Shown: piece after piece, positions 60,146 to 64,000 of the stretch | How positions within the stretch are numbered: the first letter of the stretch is position 1 | Layout of the letters: the number at the start of each line of letters is the position of its first letter | Origin: Nitrospira sp. ND1 | GTDB taxonomy: Bacteria > Nitrospirota > Nitrospiria > Nitrospirales > Nitrospiraceae | Direction of reading: 5' to 3' | DNA: 64,000 nt | Assembly: GCF_900170025.1 (NCBI RefSeq) | Contig: NZ_FWEX01000005.1 | Coordinates: 543,073-607,072 of the forward strand | The notes under the pieces: model-generated | Database searches by the model: none | The model's input: the letters and a program-made list of their open reading frames with translations, nothing else | What the model was told of the DNA's origin: nothing | Program-made: the position numbers and the translations under genes

Positions 60146-60448
60146 ATGAAAATTCCATTTCTAGGCGAGAAAACCCAGATCATTACTGAGGAGCGCAAAG
60201 CCGACGCCACACTGCGACTCAATCGCATCGAGGGGCAAATCAAGGGTATCAAAAAAATGGTCGCCGAAGGACGTCCGTGTGTCGAAATCCTCACACAATT
60301 GGCCTCAACCCAGGAGGCGCTTCGGGGGCTCACCAAGTTGATGATGCGCAACTATCTGGAGAACTGTGCGACGGAGGCGATCCGCTCTAAGAGCGGCGAC
60401 GAAATCTACGATGAGCTCATGAATGTGATTTTTAAGTTCGCCAAGTAG
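60146..60448 (+). CDS. CsoR/FrmR-family metal- or sulfur-sensing repressor with altered ligand
   Basis: 100 residues, all helical, DUF156/CsoR family (LRLNRIEGQIKGIKKMVAEGRPCVEILTQLAS). In CsoR the copper ligands are Cys-x24-His-x3-Cys. Here Cys45 and Cys74 keep the exact 29-residue spacing, but the His position is Tyr70 (NYLENC). This leaves the Cys pair used by CstR-type persulfide sensors, or a changed copper site. It probably represses its own operon through the palindrome in the promoter. ATG 60146 follows TTGGAGGG. Confidence 0.82.
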   Translation: MKIPFLGEKTQIITEERKADATLRLNRIEGQIKGIKKMVAEGRPCVEILTQLASTQEALRGLTKLMMRNYLENCATEAIRSKSGDEIYDELMNVIFKFAK

Positions 60449-60514
60449 CACGGATTGCGGTAGCTGGTCGCTGCCCGATCCTGAAGAACTTGGTCGGGAA
60501 GAGGAGGTTGCACC

Positions 60515-60709
60515 ATGGTCGCGAAGATCGCCAAGCACCTGTTTGACTGTCCGCTCTACGATGAAACCGGGCTCTGTGGTTTCACTCCGTTACTTCTAGT
60601 GACGCTCGGAGCCATAGGACTGGGCTGGGTAACCGGGTACTTCGATGTCATATTGTTTCCAGCTCTGGCCGTGCTATTTACCCTGACCCTGTACAGGATT
60701 TTAAAGTGA
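60515..60709 (+). CDS. Small membrane protein with CPxxDxxGxC motif
   Basis: 64 residues. GAGGAGG precedes ATG 60515. The cytoplasmic or periplasmic head is MVAKIAKHLFDCPLYDETGLC, then two membrane segments (TPLLLVTLGAIGLGWVTGY; VILFPALAVLFTLTLYRIL). The two Cys in CPLYDETGLC could bind metal or form a disulfide. The same spacing recurs in the tiny protein at 63897. Cotranscribed with the regulator and the CcdA-like gene. Confidence 0.6.
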   Translation: MVAKIAKHLFDCPLYDETGLCGFTPLLLVTLGAIGLGWVTGYFDVILFPALAVLFTLTLYRILK

Positions 60710-60773
60710 ACCTGGGTGCAAGCACGTTCTACCAGTGATCCAAGGCTGACGAGTCTACAAAGACGGAGCGCAA

Positions 60774-61460
60774 ATGATCGTCGAGGAATTTCTCAAGACC
60801 TATGCCGAGGTGCTCCTTCATGGCTCTTGGTTGGTCGTCGGGATTGCCCTTGTGGCCGGCCTGCTCAGTAGCGCCATTTGTCCCTTCACAGTGCCCGTTG
60901 GCCTCGGCGTCGTCGGCGTGGTCGGCACGGCGGAAAGTCGAGCTCGTGGCAGCGGCTTCCCGATTGCCATGGCCTTTTTTGCTGGCCTCGTCCTCAGTCT
61001 GACCGCGCTCGGCGCACTTGCGGGAGTCTTGGGCTTTGTCGCCACGCAAGCCATTGGCCAGTGGTGGATGCTGATCATGGCGGCGCTGGCGTTCGTCGCC
61101 GCGTTGGCGGTCCTTGCAGGGCCGTCGGTCACGCTGCCCGATGTGACGGCTCTGCGGCGGCCCGGGCTTCTTGGTGCCTTCTTCTATGGATTCGTCTTCA
61201 GTCTCGGCACGCCAGCCGTCTCCCTGCTCCTGGTGCTCACCGTCGCCGCCGCTGAACACCGACCGGCCTATGGTGTCCTGTTGGCGTTGGGGTATGGCAT
61301 AGGGCGCGGTCTCCCCTTCCTGCTGTTTGGACTGTGTTCGGGCGCGGCGATACGGCTGCGCTGTCAGCCATCGTGGTCCCGCGCGGTTCAAGTCACCACC
61401 GGCAGCCTGCTGCTGGTGATCACGGGCTATTACCTCTGGATCTTTCTGCGACTCAGCTAA
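60774..61460 (+). CDS. CcdA/DsbD-like membrane protein with a single motif Cys
   Basis: 228 residues, six membrane helices in two pseudo-repeats. The first repeat has SSAICPFTVPVGLGVVG, the place of the first redox Cys of CcdA. The second repeat has FSLGTPAVSLLLV, where the second Cys (TPC) is replaced by Ala. Without the pair it cannot carry electrons by the standard CcdA mechanism, so transport or assembly of copper or sulfur compounds is more likely. It stands immediately before a copper-type P-ATPase. Confidence 0.75.
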   Translation: MIVEEFLKTYAEVLLHGSWLVVGIALVAGLLSSAICPFTVPVGLGVVGVVGTAESRARGSGFPIAMAFFAGLVLSLTALGALAGVLGFVATQAIGQWWMLIMAALAFVAALAVLAGPSVTLPDVTALRRPGLLGAFFYGFVFSLGTPAVSLLLVLTVAAAEHRPAYGVLLALGYGIGRGLPFLLFGLCSGAAIRLRCQPSWSRAVQVTTGSLLLVITGYYLWIFLRLS

Positions 61461-61476
61461 GTAAATGGAGGCTCAC

Positions 61477-63882
61477 ATGGCAAACAATACGTTCGAACCC
61501 ATCCAGATGAAAGTCTCAGGGATGATGTGTTCCTTCTGCACGATGAGCATCGAGCGCGCGCTGAAGCGCTATCCCGGCGTCAAGAGCGTACTCGTCAATC
61601 TGGTCCACGGGATTGTCTTGGTGGAAGCCGATACCATGCACATCAGCCGAGGGGAATTGGCTACCGCGGTCGAAAAGCTTGGGTACAACGTGTCCTCCAC
61701 CGAGGTGCAGCAGTACGCCACGGATGAGGCGATTTTTTCGGTGATCAAGCAGCGGGGACGGATCGGCATGGCTCTCGCCCTGCTGGATCTGATCGTGGAC
61801 CCCTTCAATCTCTTCAGCTTGCCGGCGTACCCGCGGGCTCTGTTCAGCTTCGCGGTGGCCGCCGTCATGCTGCTGTGGGTCGGCTATCCCATCCTGCGCA
61901 AGACGCTGCTCGCCATCGGTCAACGCGTGATCAACGCGAACGTGCTCCTCTCCGCCGCGGCCTGGGGCTCGTTCATCGTTGGCAGCCTGTCGCTGGTGGA
62001 TCCGCGCTGGCCGAACTTTCTGCCCGTGGCGGGGTGGTTGATGGCGCTGCATCTGTTCTTTGGCTACTTCAAGCTCGACGTGCGCAAGAAGGCCTCCGAA
62101 GCTGTCCGGAAGCTGCTGTCGTTGCAACCACCGAAAGCCCGGGTTCGTCGAGGCGAGCAGTTCATCGAAGCGCTCACCAGTGACGTGACGGCCGGCGAGA
62201 TCGTGGAGGTCCGGCCAGGGGAACGGATTCCGCTCGATGGTGAGGTCATCGAGGGGATGGCTAGTGTCGATGAATCCAGCTTCACCGGGGAATCGATCCC
62301 CTCCGCCAAGGAGATTGGGACGAAGGTGATCGGGGGGACGCTGAATTTGGATGGGCGGCTCATCGTGCGAGTGACCAAAGTCGGCAGTGAGACCTTCCTG
62401 AGCCAGATTGTCCGGCTCATGACCCAAATAGCCGAGCGCAAGCCGCCGATTGAACTGTTGGCCGATCGGTTGATGAACTACTACGGGCCCGTCGTCTTTC
62501 TCATCGCCGGCCTGGCCTTTGCGGTCTGGGCCTTCGGAACCGGTGATTACACCCAGGCCACCCTCGTGCTGCTGACGACGGTCATTATGGGCTATCCCTG
62601 TGCCTTGGGGATCACGACGCCCATGCTGGCCGCGATTGCCGGCGGCAAGGGCATTGCGATCGGGCTGTTGGTCAAGGCCAGCGAGGTCTTCCATGGACTG
62701 TCGATCGTGAATACGGTGGTCTTCGACAAGACGGGGACGCTTACCTACGGTCGGCCAACGGTTACGGATCTGGTCCCGATGGGCACGGACCGTGTGGAAT
62801 TGTTGAAGGTGGCGGGGGCGGTGGAGGCCTCCTCCGAACATCCCCTGGGTCAGGCCATCCACTTCTTTGCGGAACGGGAGGATGTCCACACCGCTGCGAT
62901 CGAGCAATTCCGGGCTTGGCCAGGCAAAGGGGTGTCAGGCATGGTTCAAGGTGTAGAGGTGTTTGCTGGCAAGCCGTCATTTATCGAGGAGCGCGGCGTA
63001 AAGCTCGCTCAGGACGTCCGCACTCAGATTGACCGGCTCCATGGAGCAGGGAAAACGGTGGTGGTGATCGTTCGCGGAGGCACACTGCTGGGACTCGTGG
63101 GCCTGCAAGATACGCCTCGGCCCGGCACGAAACGGCTGATCGAGAAGCTCCGTGAGCGCGGATTGAAGACGGTGATGTTGACCGGGGATGCCTGCCGCGT
63201 GGCAGAAGCCATCGGCCAGACGCTCATGATGGATGAGGTCCGAGCGGAATTGCTCCCGCGAGAGAAGGTCGAGGCCATTGAAGCGCTGCAACGCGAGGGG
63301 CGGAAGGTCGCGATGGTGGGAGACGGCATTAACGACGCCCCCGCCCTGGCGCAAGCAGATGTCGGTATCGCAATCGGGGCCGGAACGGATGTCGCGATTG
63401 AATCGGCCGGCGTCATTCTGGTCGGCGACCGACCAGATGACGTCCTGAACGCCTTGACGTTGGGCAAGGCGAGTTACCGCACGTTGACCGGCAACGTGGT
63501 CGTGGCCGTCTTCTTCAACATCGTGGGGATGCTCTTCGCCGCGTTCGGGTATGTCACCCCCCTGTTTGCGGTCGTCTTTATGGTCGTGAGTATCTTTGCC
63601 ATCCTCCTCAACACGCTCAGGATCCGTTGGATGAAACTAGAGCGCGAGGCGGTGCCGGAGCACGCCCCACTGGCAGAGCGGGAATTCCTGATCCCCAACA
63701 TGGTCTGCGAGGGCTGCGCCACGAAGATTCAGCAGAGCCTGCAAGCAGTCCCTGGAGTCCGCGAGGTGAAACCCAAAGTGGCCCAGAAACATGTCCAGGT
63801 CACCTATGAGCCCGCAAAGGTCCAGGCAGAACGTCTGAAGGAAGTCATTGGGCAGGCGGGGTTTACAGCGCTCGAAGCGTAA
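61477..63882 (+). CDS. P1B-type ATPase, copper-like, with HMA domains at both ends and a YPC motif
   Basis: About 801 residues. ATG 61477 follows TGGAGG. The N-terminal HMA domain has GMMCSFC; the C-terminal one (about 725-800) has NMVCEGC. The ATPase core is intact: TGES actuator loop, phosphorylation site DKTGTLTYGR, SEHPLG and GDGINDAPALAQADVG. The transport helix reads MGYPCALGITTP: Tyr replaces the first Cys of the CPC motif found in copper exporters. A C-terminal metal domain is also unusual. It is probably a copper or related soft-metal pump, with altered selectivity or rate. Confidence 0.85.
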   Translation: MANNTFEPIQMKVSGMMCSFCTMSIERALKRYPGVKSVLVNLVHGIVLVEADTMHISRGELATAVEKLGYNVSSTEVQQYATDEAIFSVIKQRGRIGMALALLDLIVDPFNLFSLPAYPRALFSFAVAAVMLLWVGYPILRKTLLAIGQRVINANVLLSAAAWGSFIVGSLSLVDPRWPNFLPVAGWLMALHLFFGYFKLDVRKKASEAVRKLLSLQPPKARVRRGEQFIEALTSDVTAGEIVEVRPGERIPLDGEVIEGMASVDESSFTGESIPSAKEIGTKVIGGTLNLDGRLIVRVTKVGSETFLSQIVRLMTQIAERKPPIELLADRLMNYYGPVVFLIAGLAFAVWAFGTGDYTQATLVLLTTVIMGYPCALGITTPMLAAIAGGKGIAIGLLVKASEVFHGLSIVNTVVFDKTGTLTYGRPTVTDLVPMGTDRVELLKVAGAVEASSEHPLGQAIHFFAEREDVHTAAIEQFRAWPGKGVSGMVQGVEVFAGKPSFIEERGVKLAQDVRTQIDRLHGAGKTVVVIVRGGTLLGLVGLQDTPRPGTKRLIEKLRERGLKTVMLTGDACRVAEAIGQTLMMDEVRAELLPREKVEAIEALQREGRKVAMVGDGINDAPALAQADVGIAIGAGTDVAIESAGVILVGDRPDDVLNALTLGKASYRTLTGNVVVAVFFNIVGMLFAAFGYVTPLFAVVFMVVSIFAILLNTLRIRWMKLEREAVPEHAPLAEREFLIPNMVCEGCATKIQQSLQAVPGVREVKPKVAQKHVQVTYEPAKVQAERLKEVIGQAGFTALEA

Positions 63883-63896
63883 AGGCGGTGATCGCC

Positions 63897-63983
63897 ATGT
63901 GTCCATGGGTCGACACGCTCGGCTTCTGCCCGTATGAGGTGGCATCCCGCGTCTGGCAGTGGGTGCAAGGCCTCTTTGCGTAA
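63897..63983 (+). CDS. Very small protein with CPxxDxxGxC motif
   Basis: 28 residues (MCPWVDTLGFCPYEV and a short aromatic helix ending in GLFA). AAAGGCGGTGA precedes ATG 63897, 14 bp after the ATPase stop. Its CPWVDTLGFC has the same Cys-Pro-x2-Asp-x2-Gly-x-Cys spacing as the small membrane protein at 60515, which supports real coding. A third Cys is absent. A role as copper-binding peptide or ATPase partner is a guess. Confidence 0.4.
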   Translation: MCPWVDTLGFCPYEVASRVWQWVQGLFA

Positions 63984-64000
63984 TCAGAAAAGGGCAATAA

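Overview
This window most likely comes from a Nitrospira-like bacterium (phylum Nitrospirota). The inference rests on gene content and order, not on a database match. The markers are a periplasmic copper nitrite reductase beside a Crp/Fnr regulator, a two-CCG-domain HdrB-like protein, one large pyrimidine cluster, a Kdo/heptose lipopolysaccharide set and a large Cus-type copper efflux region, all in high-GC DNA.

Layout. 1-7018: the tail of a membrane sensor, a REC-PAS-GGDEF-EAL c-di-GMP protein, a TPR/2-oxoglutarate oxygenase, a soluble transhydrogenase and an HDOD protein. 7094-7222: a small element bounded by inverted repeats. 7332-14083: small periplasmic and redox genes (coiled-coil protein, HdrB-like protein, cupin, heme-binding DUF3365 protein, solute-binding lipoprotein, PagL-like barrel), then nirK with a perfect palindromic operator, then a Crp/Fnr regulator. 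14001-15887: transketolase. 16046-26162: pyrR-pyrB-pyrC-(DUF4149)-carA-(sppA-M48 protease)-carB, opened by a consensus promoter and an attenuator whose terminator stem also contains the pyrR ribosome-binding site. 26307-31980: greA, an S-adenosylmethionine hydrolase-like gene, a lone efflux adaptor, a beta-barrel protein and bioA. 32076-42559: lepA-lepB-heptose kinase-kdsB-pyrG-kdsA-kdsD-pgsA-plsY plus a second, lower-GC plsY.

42600-50111 is an accessory island. It begins with a DDE transposase element and two small unknown genes. It then holds a tightly overlapping three-gene operon: a ComEC-type metallo-beta-lactamase whose C-terminus is Leu-Arg-Ala-Gly, a single polypeptide fusing E2-like, E1-like (ThiF) and JAB/JAMM domains, and a patatin phospholipase. 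It looks like a ubiquitin-type conjugation and defence system, similar in logic to type II CBASS but without a CD-NTase. This is the best candidate for an undescribed system in the window.

50403-63983 is a copper/silver resistance region. It contains an operator-like leader, a small secreted Cys protein, the TolC-CusB-CusA efflux pump (adaptor fused to a FixH-like domain), a second Met-rich FixH-like lipoprotein, a frameshifted glycosyltransferase and a decayed cytochrome c. It ends with a CsoR-family operon containing a CcdA-like protein, a P-type ATPase with YPC in place of the CPC motif, and two tiny proteins sharing the motif CPxxDxxGxC.

No tRNA, rRNA or CRISPR array was recognised.
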